64,000 nt of DNA from positions 648,525-712,524 of the forward strand of contig NZ_HE610978.1 of NCBI RefSeq assembly GCF_000285495.1, in the 5' to 3' direction. The first letter of the stretch is position 1. Every line of letters starts with the position of its first letter. The position numbers were made by a program, and so were the translations under genes. The notes under the pieces were generated by a model. The model saw nothing but the letters and a program-made list of their open reading frames with translations. It was not told the DNA's origin and searched no databases. Below, piece after piece: positions 1 through 7,630 of the stretch. The DNA is from Oceanobacillus massiliensis str. N'diop. Its GTDB lineage: Bacteria; Bacillota; Bacilli; Bacillales; Amphibacillaceae.

Positions 1-127
1 ATACGTTTTTATTCTGACTCGCGTTATTAATCAATAATTCTGGAATGTACCTACTTGACTTATTGTACTGCTGATCGATAAAACCTTTATGTAAAGAATC
101 CTGTAAATCTTGGATAAAGTCTTCCAT
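1..127 (-). CDS. N-terminal start of a probable DUF3427-type DEAD/DEAH helicase (cut by window edge)
   Basis: An open frame starts at an ATG (127-125) behind a TTGGTGG-like ribosome binding site and runs off the left edge, so only about 42 residues are visible. They read as an acidic start (MEDFIQDLQDSL), then HKGFIDQQ and a YIPELLINN stretch. This resembles the N-terminus of large proteins that carry a PLD-like nuclease domain, a superfamily 2 helicase and a C-terminal DUF3427 domain, where 'GFID' and 'PELLIN' motifs precede the PLD fold. The NUDIX gene lies just upstream on the same strand, and such helicases are often next to or linked with a NUDIX hydrolase. The family call is recognition from a short piece; none of the catalytic motifs are in the window. 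Confidence 0.5.
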   Translation of the reverse strand, partial: MEDFIQDLQDSLHKGFIDQQYNKSSRYIPELLINNASQNKNV

Positions 128-206
128 AATTACCACCAATCATTTCCAATTTATAGATTAATTTTACTATCCAATCTATTAAACCGCAAATGCCTCTCTA
201 ATAATT

Positions 207-240
207 CAAAAACCTACTCCATAATTGGAATAGGTTTTCT
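207..240 (-). terminator. Rho-independent terminator after the NUDIX gene
   Basis: On the minus strand an AAAACCTA...TAGGTTTT stem with an inner TCC/GGA extension is followed by a T-run. It lies 14 bases past the NUDIX stop codon, so the helicase-like gene beyond it may need its own promoter or read-through. Confidence 0.6.
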
Positions 241-253
241 AGAATACGTTAAA

Positions 254-643
254 CTATTCTGCTGTGAGTTTCTCAATAGCTGGTATATCAGCCGGGGCCC
301 ATTCCAACAAGGGAAGTTCTTTAGGAGATAGCCATTTAATAGAAGCATGTTCTGTTAATATAGGGTTTCCCTTTACTAGTTTACATTTATAAGTAGTTAA
401 ATGGACTATTCCAAAATCATATTCGTATACTGTAGCTTCAACTTGCTCTCCTATTTCAATTTCACATTTCATCTCTTCAATGATTTCTCTTCTAAGAGCT
501 TCCTGTGGAGTTTCTCCAACTTCAATCTTACCGCCGGGGAATTCCCACAAATAAGGGAGTGATTTATCAGGTCCTCTTTGTGCACATAGGATTTTTTCAT
601 TCCTTATAATTACAGCTCCTACTACATGGATATCTTTTTTCAT
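254..643 (-). CDS. NUDIX hydrolase, MutT-like (8-oxo-dGTP diphosphatase type)
   Basis: This 129-residue protein has the size of a single-domain MutT protein. MutT proteins hydrolyse nucleoside diphosphates linked to another moiety, typically oxidised dNTPs, and so clean the nucleotide pool in the cytoplasm. The Nudix box is clear at about residues 37-59: GGKIEVGE, then a REIIEEM core holding the metal-binding glutamates. The residue after REIIEEM is K instead of the usual glycine. The N-terminus (VVGAVIIRNEKILCAQR) and the WEFPGGK segment are typical of the MutT/(d)CTP diphosphatase group. It is followed on the same strand by the start of a helicase-like gene, a pairing seen in Bacilli. The substrate cannot be read from the sequence. 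Confidence 0.88.
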   Translation of the reverse strand: MKKDIHVVGAVIIRNEKILCAQRGPDKSLPYLWEFPGGKIEVGETPQEALRREIIEEMKCEIEIGEQVEATVYEYDFGIVHLTTYKCKLVKGNPILTEHASIKWLSPKELPLLEWAPADIPAIEKLTAE

Positions 644-925
644 AGTTATTCATCCTAACTTCATTTGTATAAATTAAATTATATCTTGATCGTCTAAATA
701 TAACAAAATTATTCCTTGAATAAAGTTTTAATGAAAATATCATGCACGACAGTCTATCAGGCGTACTATCTATAGCTAAGAGAGAATTTATTTGTATAAA
801 TGGCTATTTAAAAAACTAAACCTTTAGCCAATTAAGTAATTTTTTAAGCTACAGATATAATATCCATTCTTCCTTCTTCAAGAGTTATATACGACTCTTT
901 CGTGCAATACTTTCTTCATATAGTG
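644..925. other. Gene-less stretch upstream of the NUDIX gene
   Basis: This is AT-rich intergenic DNA between the NUDIX start and the terminator of the beta-lactamase-fold gene. It should hold the NUDIX promoter on the minus strand, but I see no convincing -35/-10 pair. No coding frame and no repeat were found. Confidence 0.4.
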
Positions 926-957
926 AAAAAACTCGCCTATCAAATAGACGAGTTTTT
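926..957 (-). terminator. Terminator hairpin of the serine hydrolase gene
   Basis: The stem is AAAAACTCG...CGAGTTTTT with an additional CTA/TAG inner pair and A/T tails on both sides. It starts 20 bases past the stop codon of the beta-lactamase-fold gene and could act in both directions. Confidence 0.75.
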
Positions 958-977
958 ATCCATTCCACTATCCTCTT

Positions 978-2660
978 TTAATACCCCCTAACTTCCCAAC
1001 TATCACTACTCAGCTCGAACCTAAGCTTCTCTCCATTTGCGTCGACAAGCTTGGCGTCCGATACATACCAGCCGCGTCCGTTATAGTACGTGTCGGTGGA
1101 ATATCGGAATCTTATTTCGGTTGTTCCTGCCGGGATAGTAACACTTTCACGCAGCCATCCGTCACTATAGCCATTATATTCTGTGATGGTTGTCCAATTT
1201 TCTCCGTCATCGGTCACTTCCACATAGCCATAATCTGCTCGTTCCTCTGTTCGGAACCATGTATTAAAGGAAAGATATGCCTCTTCTGTCAGGTCCACTC
1301 CTGCTTTCAGCGTGTTTTCGCTATTCCCGCCATAGCCAGAGAACCAGGCAGGTTGTTTGCCGGGAATTCCAACCTGGATCGATTCTGCCACCTGTTTGGC
1401 AAAGTCCCTCCGAATTGGATTGATGGTTCCCATATCTCGGGAAGGGTGTACACGGTTCGTCAATAGGATGGCAATTGTTTCATTATCAGGATTGATGACG
1501 ATTGATGTTCCGGTATAGCCTGTATGCCCAAGGGAGTTTGTTTCGGTAAGTCCTTCCATGTACCACATCTGGTTCATCTCCCAGCCGAGTCCATGATCAT
1601 TATCGACAAACCCGGGAATCTGGTTCGTGGTCAGCATCTCCACTGTTTCCGGTTCGATAATTTGTTTTCCTTTATACCTACCTTCATTCAAGTACATTTG
1701 GGCAAGGATAGCCAGGTCCTTTGCCGTGGAGAATACGCCGGCATGTCCTGCGACTCCATCCAGATAGTAAGCTTTTTCATCGTGTACTGTTCCCAAGATG
1801 ATTTCTCTCCCTGTCCATGGTTGGAATTCTGTTGCAGCAATCCGGTCATTCAGGGATGCTGGAGGATTGTACATGGTATCCCTCATGCCAAGTGGTCTGG
1901 TAATTTCTTTTTCCACAAATTCATCAAGTCGCATACCACTCAGGCGTTCGACCAGAACTCCAAGCGTAATCATACCTAGGTCACTATATGTGTAGACTTC
2001 ACCGGGTTCGTTTGCAAGCGGATATTCAAGCACATATTGGAGTCTGTCCTCCCTATCGCCTTCCTGCTCGTCAACCGGGGCACTAGCAGGCAATCCGGAA
2101 ATATGAGTCATCAGTTGGCGAATAGTGACATTGCCTTTTCCGCCTGCCGCAAATTCAGGTATGTGCTCTGCAACCGGATCATCCAGTTCAAATAATCCTT
2201 GTTCATAGAGAATCATTGCTGCAGTCGTTGTAAATATTTTACTGATTGATGCCAGGTCAAATAGTGTATCTTCCGTCATCTCCACAGGATCATCGACCAA
2301 TTGAAATTGATCATCTGCATATAGATAGGAATGTCCATACGCACCAGTCTGCACAATGGAACCGCTGCGGGAAACGAGTGTTACCGCACCGGGAGTCAGC
2401 CCGCTTTCGATATAGTCTTCCATAACATGATCAATTTCCTCAAGAGGCGCTTCACGCATCCCTACCGATCTTGCGGAGCCATTATTCAGGATGGGTGTGC
2501 TTTTGGCTGGATTTCCCCATGAATATTTCGTGTTATGCTTTCCGGGTGCTTCAGTAACTGTGCCGGAATTCCGGCTCGTTGTCTCTTCAGCATTCACTGG
2601 GCTGAAGACCATCGTGACGATTAACAATAGTGCAAAAAACATCGAAAAACTTCGCTTCAT
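978..2660 (-). CDS. Secreted serine beta-lactamase-fold hydrolase with C-terminal jelly-roll-like domain
   Basis: This 560-residue exported protein has a Sec signal peptide (residues 1-24: KRSFSMFF, hydrophobic core, then VNAEE). The class C beta-lactamase/penicillin-binding-protein domain spans about residues 70-420. The nucleophile motif SISK is at 138-141, a YSD motif (in place of YxN) at 225-227 and HTG at 379-381, so all three catalytic elements are present. Such proteins are usually D-aminopeptidases, esterases or peptidoglycan enzymes acting outside the cell and rarely true beta-lactamases. The last ~120 residues form a separate domain rich in Trp, Tyr and Asp (WFRTEERADYGYVEVT, ending WYVSDAKLVD), resembling immune-inhibitor-A or discoidin-like sugar-binding jelly rolls. 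That suggests attachment to cell wall or polysaccharide. The gene is monocistronic. Confidence 0.85.
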   Translation of the reverse strand: MKRSFSMFFALLLIVTMVFSPVNAEETTSRNSGTVTEAPGKHNTKYSWGNPAKSTPILNNGSARSVGMREAPLEEIDHVMEDYIESGLTPGAVTLVSRSGSIVQTGAYGHSYLYADDQFQLVDDPVEMTEDTLFDLASISKIFTTTAAMILYEQGLFELDDPVAEHIPEFAAGGKGNVTIRQLMTHISGLPASAPVDEQEGDREDRLQYVLEYPLANEPGEVYTYSDLGMITLGVLVERLSGMRLDEFVEKEITRPLGMRDTMYNPPASLNDRIAATEFQPWTGREIILGTVHDEKAYYLDGVAGHAGVFSTAKDLAILAQMYLNEGRYKGKQIIEPETVEMLTTNQIPGFVDNDHGLGWEMNQMWYMEGLTETNSLGHTGYTGTSIVINPDNETIAILLTNRVHPSRDMGTINPIRRDFAKQVAESIQVGIPGKQPAWFSGYGGNSENTLKAGVDLTEEAYLSFNTWFRTEERADYGYVEVTDDGENWTTITEYNGYSDGWLRESVTIPAGTTEIRFRYSTDTYYNGRGWYVSDAKLVDANGEKLRFELSSDSWEVRGY

Positions 2661-2842
2661 TTAACTCCTCCTCAGAAAATAGTTAAAATTCTTACAATAA
2701 TTTTAACTTTAAGCAGAGAAAGAATCTATCAAGCTTTAGTAGCATATCCTTTCCATTTCTCCTACCAGGAACCCGAAAGATTTGAAAATATTGGTATTTC
2801 TTATATTGTTTAAGGTTCTACAGCAAGCGGCAGGATAGCTGA
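2661..2842. other. Upstream region of the serine hydrolase gene
   Basis: The short AT-rich leader carries a GGAGGAG ribosome binding site just before the hydrolase start codon. The rest of the stretch up to 3183 holds a coding remnant (2843-3049) and a hairpin (3100-3130), listed separately. Confidence 0.4.
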
Positions 2843-3049
2843 GCGGCGCCAGAACTTTTAATTGATTCCAAAGATATTAATAAAGTGAGGGATTTAAATA
2901 ACTTTGTCAGGGCAGAACTAACGGATTTCTTTCTGCTGGTTCTCTCAAAAAGCAGATGCCACTTCATTACCAGCTCATTTGATAATGAGAAGGGTCTTTA
3001 TAAATATCTCTATCAATTTGCACAGCCTTTTATGCCATCCATAAGCTAA
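2843..3049 (+). pseudogene. Open frame without start codon, probable gene remnant
   Basis: A 68-codon stretch is open between two stops but has no ATG, GTG or TTG start with a ribosome binding site. The translation has protein-like character: charged helix residues (KDINKVRDLNNFVRAEL), an aliphatic patch (TDFFLLVLSK) and an amphipathic end (KGLYKYLYQFAQPF). That layout is like the C-terminal ligand-binding half of a TetR-family regulator, but I do not recognise a specific family. The frame stops naturally at 3047-3049. I read it as the 3' end of a decayed gene; chance openness cannot be excluded. Confidence 0.3.
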
Positions 3050-3099
3050 GTATTTTCACATAGAGTACCGTGTTTACGTTTCTCCATTCACCAAGAAAA

Positions 3100-3130
3100 T
3101 GCACAAATCCCAACTATAGGATTTGTGCAC
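3100..3130 (-). terminator. Strong hairpin, candidate terminator
   Basis: TGCACAAATCC pairs perfectly with GGATTTGTGCA around a 9-base loop. On the minus strand it is followed by TTTTCTT, so it fits termination of transcripts coming from the tatA remnant and the gene at 3316-3894. Confidence 0.55.
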
Positions 3131-3183
3131 ATTAAAGATACCATGTATAAAATGAGTTTTGTGGTATCAGCAATATTGATTCA

Positions 3184-3297
3184 CTAAGCTCTTTTCCCGT
3201 CAGTCTTCTCCCCTTCCAGATTGGACGAATCTTCCTCAAGTAAATAACTGGTGGTTTTCTTGAATTCTCGAAGGGTTTGGCCGGCTGCTTTAAACAT
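3184..3297 (-). pseudogene. C-terminal remnant of a tatA gene
   Basis: A 37-codon frame reads MFKAAGQTLREFKK, then TTSYLLEEDSS and a charged tail. TatA, the pore subunit of twin-arginine protein export, has a short transmembrane helix, a hinge, then an amphipathic helix with 'RAAGKTLREFK' and an acidic tail. Only the second half of that pattern is present. The transmembrane helix and the FGPKKLPELG hinge are missing, and the next gene upstream on the same strand ends just 18 bases away, so there is no room for them. The remnant is therefore non-functional as TatA, although it begins with an ATG and could still be translated. No tatC is in the window. Confidence 0.5.
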
Positions 3298-3315
3298 AAT
3301 ATAATCAATCAAATA

Positions 3316-3894
3316 CTACCCTCCGTACACTTCCTTTGCATTCAAAAGCTTCTCCAGCTTTGCTTTCAGATCTTCATTCGTAATGATGCAGCTTAACGTC
3401 CCTAATCTTGTCTTTATCCTTAATTCGTGTTTGTCATTGACTACTTTTGAGTGTCCATAGTATCTATGATTAATATCAATTGGAACAAATGTATAAGATT
3501 GGATACTTTTCCACGATGCAAATCGGGCACCGCATAGTACGCCAGCTTCTGTCACTGCAAATAAATTCAGGAAATCGGATAATCGCAAAACAGGTAGCAA
3601 GATAAGAAAATAGAGCATGACAGAGTCAGCAAACTGAACTTGCCAAATCAATATCAGCATTCCGGTGATATATAGCAGAAGTAAAATATAGAAGATGATG
3701 CCAGTTTTTTGACCGGAATAGGACGGAGGTTTTACGGTTTTCTGAGGCTCTTTACGAATTGATTTTAATTCTTCAACAGTTGCAGGCAATATGACAGACT
3801 GATCTAATCTGATTAGAACCTGTGTTATCCTGTAGACATAATAAATTAATATAGCAATGAAAATCCATATCATAACATTCATCCAATCACCCAC
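3316..3894 (-). CDS. Small membrane protein with C-terminal PH-like domain (DUF5673-like)
   Basis: The 192-residue protein has three predicted membrane segments: about residues 7-25 (VMIWIFIAILIYYVY), 65-86 (a long aliphatic stretch around IIFYILLLLY) and 90-108. A soluble C-terminal part follows (about 112-192). That part has alternating beta-strand patterns, including a 'GVLCGARFASWKSIQSY' turn and a RIKTRLGTLSCII strand, followed by a final helix, as in bacterial PH-like domains such as DUF5673. No catalytic residues are evident and the function is unknown. It precedes the tatA remnant on the same strand by 18 bases. I am sure it is a real gene and less sure of the family. Confidence 0.7.
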   Translation of the reverse strand: MGDWMNVMIWIFIAILIYYVYRITQVLIRLDQSVILPATVEELKSIRKEPQKTVKPPSYSGQKTGIIFYILLLLYITGMLILIWQVQFADSVMLYFLILLPVLRLSDFLNLFAVTEAGVLCGARFASWKSIQSYTFVPIDINHRYYGHSKVVNDKHELRIKTRLGTLSCIITNEDLKAKLEKLLNAKEVYGG

Positions 3895-4079
3895 ATATGT
3901 TTATTTTTTGTTACATTATATACGTAGAACCAGCTAAATAAGTTTCAATTCCTCTTGGACGGCATCTTTAAAGGCTATAATAGGTGTGGCCAGGCCTGGG
4001 AGTGAAATTATCATAAATTGAGAGGGCAGACCTGCTGAAACTATTACAGAAACCTACCATAGAAAGGAACTTTTACTTC

Positions 4080-5087
4080 ATGAATATTCACCAGCTCCAA
4101 AACGAACTCTCCATACAAGGCTTTAAGAATGCAGCAGTTTTCCTGCCCAAGGCTGTTCAGCAGAATGGGAATACAGTTGAAGCAATCCGCAAGATTTTCG
4201 AATACTGTCAGGAGAAAACCATGAACCTATCCGGCGATATTGAAATCCTCTATGCCCAGGTACGTGCCCTGTCTACCTTTGACGAAGCCTATCATGATAT
4301 CTTATTGCGGGATTTGCAATTCATCCTAGAGGAGCTTCTTACACCGGCAAAAGATGAAAGAGGCATATTTTTAGAAGCGGATGATTTGCAGGAGGCAAAA
4401 TCAATATATCAGCAGGCAATGCTTGCAGATCCGGATGCACAGTTTTCACTAGGTCATTTCTATAATTCATTCGGACGGGACGATTGGGCATTAGTCTGGT
4501 TTGAAGCGGCAACGGCGGCAGGTAACTTGGATGCCCTATACTGGATTGGCAATTATTACTTTGATGGCATTGTTGTCGGGAAGAGTTTTGAAAAGGCATT
4601 CCATTGTTACAGGAAAGCTGCATTGGAAGGACATCCTGATGCGATGAACAATTATGCAGACATGTACTTCCGCGGCGAATATGTAAAGAAGGATGTTAAG
4701 CGTGCATATGAGCTGTTTTCCCAAGCTGCCGAGCGAGGTGTTCCTGAGTCCATGTATACGGTTGGCTATATGTATACGAACGGGATTGGGACTGAAAGGG
4801 ATCTGGAGAAGGCGAAGCATTGGATTAAGCAATCCGCCCTTTCCGGTGATAGCTATGCAGCCAATCATCTCGGTCAGGAAGCCTTCGAAGCGGACAATGG
4901 TGAAGAAGCGCTCCGCTGGTTCCAGATAGCCGCAGACAGGCAGGACCCTGTCGGCAAATTCAACCTTGGCTATTGCTATGAATCCGGTGTCGGCACCTCC
5001 GTAAACATGAAAAAAGCAAAAACTTTATACCAGCAGGCTGCACTGCTGGGAGATGCGGAAGCGAAGGAAAGGCTGAAGGATCTGTAA
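4080..5087 (+). CDS. Sel1-like tetratricopeptide repeat protein
   Basis: The 335-residue soluble protein is made mostly of Sel1-like repeats (about residues 115-335). The units carry the 'A..LG..Y..G.GV..D..KA..W...AA..G...A' pattern; examples are YWIGNYYFDGIVVGKSFEKA, MYTVGYMYTNGIGTERDLEK and LGYCYESGVGTSVNMKKA. At least five units are visible. The first ~110 residues are helical without repeats. Sel1 proteins act as protein-binding scaffolds and have no enzymatic activity; the partner cannot be read from the context. The gene stands alone with a GAAAGGAAC ribosome binding site. There is no signal peptide, so it should be cytoplasmic. Confidence 0.85.
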   Translation: MNIHQLQNELSIQGFKNAAVFLPKAVQQNGNTVEAIRKIFEYCQEKTMNLSGDIEILYAQVRALSTFDEAYHDILLRDLQFILEELLTPAKDERGIFLEADDLQEAKSIYQQAMLADPDAQFSLGHFYNSFGRDDWALVWFEAATAAGNLDALYWIGNYYFDGIVVGKSFEKAFHCYRKAALEGHPDAMNNYADMYFRGEYVKKDVKRAYELFSQAAERGVPESMYTVGYMYTNGIGTERDLEKAKHWIKQSALSGDSYAANHLGQEAFEADNGEEALRWFQIAADRQDPVGKFNLGYCYESGVGTSVNMKKAKTLYQQAALLGDAEAKERLKDL

Positions 5088-5324
5088 TCTGGCAATTAGG
5101 TACAGTTTTTGTTGGAACTGCTTTTCACGATGCTTTTTCTGCCGCTTTCCCTTCCCAATTTATGGCCTATTCTATTAAAATTAAATTCACTTCTCAAAAA
5201 TTGCTGTTTTTACATAAAAATATAAACTAGCTATTGCATCACATTTTCTATCAATGCATTCGCAGAAACAATAACGCTTATAAAAAGAGCCTAAATTAAA
5301 AATAACAATAAAGGAGCTAACTAT

Positions 5325-5522
5325 ATGGTTGCTTTTCTGGAAAATTTAAAAGCACTGGCTTTTTTGTTAATATTTATTTCCAGCTATTTTTACTATAGGA
5401 AACTAAAAATAACGAAAAGGGAGAAAAAACTTTCTGTAATTGAAATGAGCCTGTATATCATTACTTCGATTGCGCTCCCTGCATATGCTTTTCTATATTT
5501 GCTTCTCCTTTTAGCTACCTAA
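5325..5522 (+). CDS. Small two-helix membrane protein of unknown function
   Basis: The 65-residue protein begins at an ATG after AAAGGAGC. It has two hydrophobic helices, about residues 9-23 (LKALAFLLIFISSYF) and 40-63, separated by a basic loop (YRKLKITKREKK). The positive loop predicts a cytoplasmic hairpin with both termini outside. I recognise no family. The ribosome binding site, codon use and hydrophobic pattern make it a believable gene. It is 150 bases upstream of hxlR, but a regulatory region lies between them, so it is probably a separate unit. Confidence 0.6.
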   Translation: MVAFLENLKALAFLLIFISSYFYYRKLKITKREKKLSVIEMSLYIITSIALPAYAFLYLLLLLAT

Positions 5523-5624
5523 ACCGGACACATTCAATTACAGAACCATAAGCCGTTATGGTATACAAATCTTATCTCTCTCACGTATACTATCTATTAC
5601 TAAGGCAGTATATTTTCTGTATAT

Positions 5625-5642
5625 AGTATACAAAAGTATACT
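5625..5642 (+). promoter_or_regulatory. Inverted repeat upstream of hxlR, candidate HxlR operator
   Basis: AGTATACAAAAGTATACT is a 7-bp perfect inverted repeat with an AAAA spacer, 30 bases before the hxlR start codon. Further GTATAC and TATACT half-sites lie at about 5585-5592. The half-site GTATACTTTT recurs upstream of hxlA (6100-6109). HxlR-family proteins bind such repeats, so autoregulation is likely by inference. Confidence 0.6.
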
Positions 5643-5672
5643 GTAATCTGGATTAGATGGAGGATTGTTTCC

Positions 5673-6050
5673 ATGGATTATGGGCGTGAAAGAGAATTTA
5701 ATTGTGAGAAGGAACTAACCCTTTCCGTTATCGGCGGGAAATGGAAAATGCTGATTCTTTGGCATTTGGGCAGTGAGGGAACGAAGCGGTTTAATGAACT
5801 AAAACGACTTATTCCAGGAATTACACAACGTATGCTCACCACACAGCTCCGTGAATTGGAATCCGATTTCCTTGTTCACCGGGAAGTATATCCGGTTGTT
5901 CCGCCAAAGGTCGAATACTCATTGACAGTACAGGGAAAATCACTCCGCCCCCTGCTCGAGCAGATGACAAAGTGGGGTATATCCTATAAGAATTTCTTAG
6001 ATGAGCATGTACCTAATTCCATAACCATAAAAGAAACAGCAGCTAAATAG
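5673..6050 (+). CDS. hxlR: HxlR-family transcriptional regulator, activator of hxlAB
   Basis: The 125-residue winged-helix protein is of the HxlR/MarR-like family. It opens with [22 protein letters not shown], the family signature, and carries the recognition region [25 protein letters not shown], then a wing (PKVEYSLT). The conserved cysteine near residue 11 is the residue thought to sense formaldehyde or other thiol-reactive aldehydes in this family. In Bacillus subtilis the orthologue activates hxlAB when formaldehyde is present. Here the target operon lies directly downstream on the same strand, after a terminator, with a shared operator half-site at both promoters. The symbol is given by context and similarity. 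Start chosen: ATG after GGAGG. Confidence 0.85.
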   Translation: MDYGREREFNCEKELTLSVIGGKWKMLILWHLGSEGTKRFNELKRLIPGITQRMLTTQLRELESDFLVHREVYPVVPPKVEYSLTVQGKSLRPLLEQMTKWGISYKNFLDEHVPNSITIKETAAK

Positions 6051-6059
6051 CCTGCAGCA

Positions 6060-6088
6060 AGTGATGGATTTCTTCCATCACTTTTTTT
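6060..6088 (+). terminator. Terminator of hxlR
   Basis: AGTGATGGA pairs with TCCATCACT around a 5-base loop and is followed by seven T residues. This separates hxlR from hxlAB. Confidence 0.9.
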
Positions 6089-6099
6089 GGCTTGTGACG

Positions 6100-6166
6100 G
6101 TATACTTTTCAGCACTATATGATTTCAATGTGCGTACTTATAAATTTCAAGCTAAAGCATTATACT
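6100..6166 (+). promoter_or_regulatory. Promoter region of hxlAB
   Basis: A GTATACTTTT half-site (6100-6109) matches the hxlR operator. A TATACT -10 box sits at 6161-6166, but the -35 position has no good match. A poor -35 with an upstream operator is what an activator-dependent promoter should look like. Confidence 0.5.
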
Positions 6167-6205
6167 AGGTGTGCAGAAAATAATAGCCCAAAGGAGAAAT
6201 CATAC

Positions 6206-6847
6206 ATGAAATTACAATTAGCACTGGATCTAGTTAATATTCCGCAAGCCATTGAGTTGGTAGAAGAAGTTAAAGACCACATCGATATTGTTGAAATTGG
6301 TACACCAATCATTAATATAGAAGGTCATAAGGCAGTAAGAGAAATCAAATCTGCATTTCCTGACCTCGAAGTTCTGGCAGACGTAAAAATCATGGATGCC
6401 GCTGGATATGAAGTAGCTAACGCTTCTAAGGCCGGCGCTGACATTGTTACCATCCTGGCTCAGGCAGAGGATGCATCGATTAAAGGTGCTGTAGAAGAAG
6501 CGAAAAATCAAGGGAAACAGATTCTTGTGGATATGATTGCTGTAAAAGATGTTAAAACCCGTGCACAAGAGCTTGATGAATTAGGCGCTGACTATATTTG
6601 CGTGCATACAGGCTATGATTTACAGGCAGAAGGAAAAGATTCATTTGAAGATCTGCGTACCATCAAGAGTGTTGTTAAGAATGCGAAAACAGCAATCGCT
6701 GGTGGAATCAAGCTGGAAACTTTACCAGAGGTCATTAAAGTACAACCGGATCTGATTATTGTTGGCGGCGGAATTACTGGCAAGGACAATAAAAAAGAAG
6801 TTGCAGCTGAAATGCAGCAGCTCATTAAAGCTGGCACAGCAGAATAA
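6206..6847 (+). CDS. hxlA: 3-hexulose-6-phosphate synthase
   Basis: This 213-residue enzyme condenses formaldehyde with ribulose 5-phosphate to give 3-hexulose 6-phosphate, the first step of the ribulose monophosphate pathway and a cytoplasmic route to detoxify or fix formaldehyde. It has the orotidine-5'-phosphate-decarboxylase-like TIM-barrel fold. The D-x-K-x-x-D catalytic signature is present as D59-V-K61-I-M-D64, and the C-terminal phosphate-binding loops AGGIKLETLPEV and IIVGGGIT are intact. Length is normal. An upstream ATG at 6119 is open in frame, but the start at 6206 has an AAGGAG site at the right distance and gives the family's usual N-terminus (MKLQLALDL). It is coupled to hxlB 1 base downstream. 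Confidence 0.95.
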   Translation: MKLQLALDLVNIPQAIELVEEVKDHIDIVEIGTPIINIEGHKAVREIKSAFPDLEVLADVKIMDAAGYEVANASKAGADIVTILAQAEDASIKGAVEEAKNQGKQILVDMIAVKDVKTRAQELDELGADYICVHTGYDLQAEGKDSFEDLRTIKSVVKNAKTAIAGGIKLETLPEVIKVQPDLIIVGGGITGKDNKKEVAAEMQQLIKAGTAE

Positions 6848-6848
6848 C

Positions 6849-7403
6849 ATGCAAACAACTGCCTATACAAAAGATATTCTCGCTGAGCTTGGCCATACGA
6901 TGGAACAAATTGATGACACGGAAGCGGAAAAGCTGTCAGAAGGAATTCTCCATGCAAAAAAGATATTCGTCGCCGGCAGCGGCCGTTCCGGTCTCATGGC
7001 AAAGGCTTTCGCGATGCGCATGATGCATGTTGGACTTGATCCATATGTAGTTGGTGAAACGATAACACCGAATCTCGAGCCCGAAGATATTCTTATCATC
7101 GGCTCTGGTTCCGGGGAGACCAAAAGCCTGCTCTCTATGGCAGAAAAGGCAAGAAGTATCGGTGCAGCAATTGCACTGGTGACAACCAACCCAAAATCTG
7201 CAATCGGTCAGTTATCGGAAATCACCATTGATATTCCGGCCCAGGCAAAAGCAGAAGGCACGAGCGGGAAATCCATTCAGCCAATGGGTTCCCTGTTTGA
7301 GCAATCCCTTCTATTATTTTATGATTCGGTTATTTTGCGATTTATGGACAAAAAGGAGCTGCACTCCGATACGATGTATGGAAGGCACGCTAATTTAGAA
7401 TAG
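6849..7403 (+). CDS. hxlB: 6-phospho-3-hexuloisomerase
   Basis: The 184-residue SIS-domain isomerase converts 3-hexulose 6-phosphate to fructose 6-phosphate, the second step of the ribulose monophosphate route, and so hands fixed formaldehyde to glycolysis. The SIS phosphate-binding signature VAGSGRSGLMAKAFAMR is at about residues 41-57, and a second SIS strand-loop, IGSGSGETKS, follows. The C-terminus has the family's DTMYGRHANLE ending. An ATG two bases after the hxlA stop codon is chosen because it matches the family's length. An AAAGCTGG-type site inside the hxlA 3' end could serve as the ribosome binding site. The two genes form one operon ending at the hairpin at 7418. Confidence 0.95.
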   Translation: MQTTAYTKDILAELGHTMEQIDDTEAEKLSEGILHAKKIFVAGSGRSGLMAKAFAMRMMHVGLDPYVVGETITPNLEPEDILIIGSGSGETKSLLSMAEKARSIGAAIALVTTNPKSAIGQLSEITIDIPAQAKAEGTSGKSIQPMGSLFEQSLLLFYDSVILRFMDKKELHSDTMYGRHANLE

Positions 7404-7417
7404 GTTGATATCACAGG

Positions 7418-7466
7418 TCAGGAGCAGCGTTTTCGATTTTTGAAGCGGTGTTCCTGGACTTTTCTT
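7418..7466 (+). terminator. Terminator of hxlAB
   Basis: An imperfect long stem, CAGGAgCA...TGtTCCTG, encloses a TTTTCGATTTTTGAA loop and is followed by TTTTCTTTT. It starts 15 bases past the hxlB stop. Confidence 0.7.
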
Positions 7467-7630
7467 TTATTCCCTCGAACATATCAAATCAGCTATTTTT
7501 TTATCAGACTGACAGAAACGTAAATAATGATTTGATTTTCACAATAAGATGGTATATTAATATTGGAATTACATACGGACTATTTCTCAAATGGAGAATG
7601 AGCCGCAATAACTAATAAGGAGGGCAAAAA

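Noticed and set aside
1524-1979. A 151-codon plus-strand frame opposite the serine hydrolase gene
   Set aside because: It lies entirely antisense to a well-supported gene with all three catalytic motifs, has no ribosome binding site, and its translation is rich in Cys, His and Phe without any pattern.
4339-4868. Minus-strand frames of 94 and 110 codons opposite the Sel1-repeat gene
   Set aside because: They are mirror frames produced by the repeats of the real gene and lack start signals.
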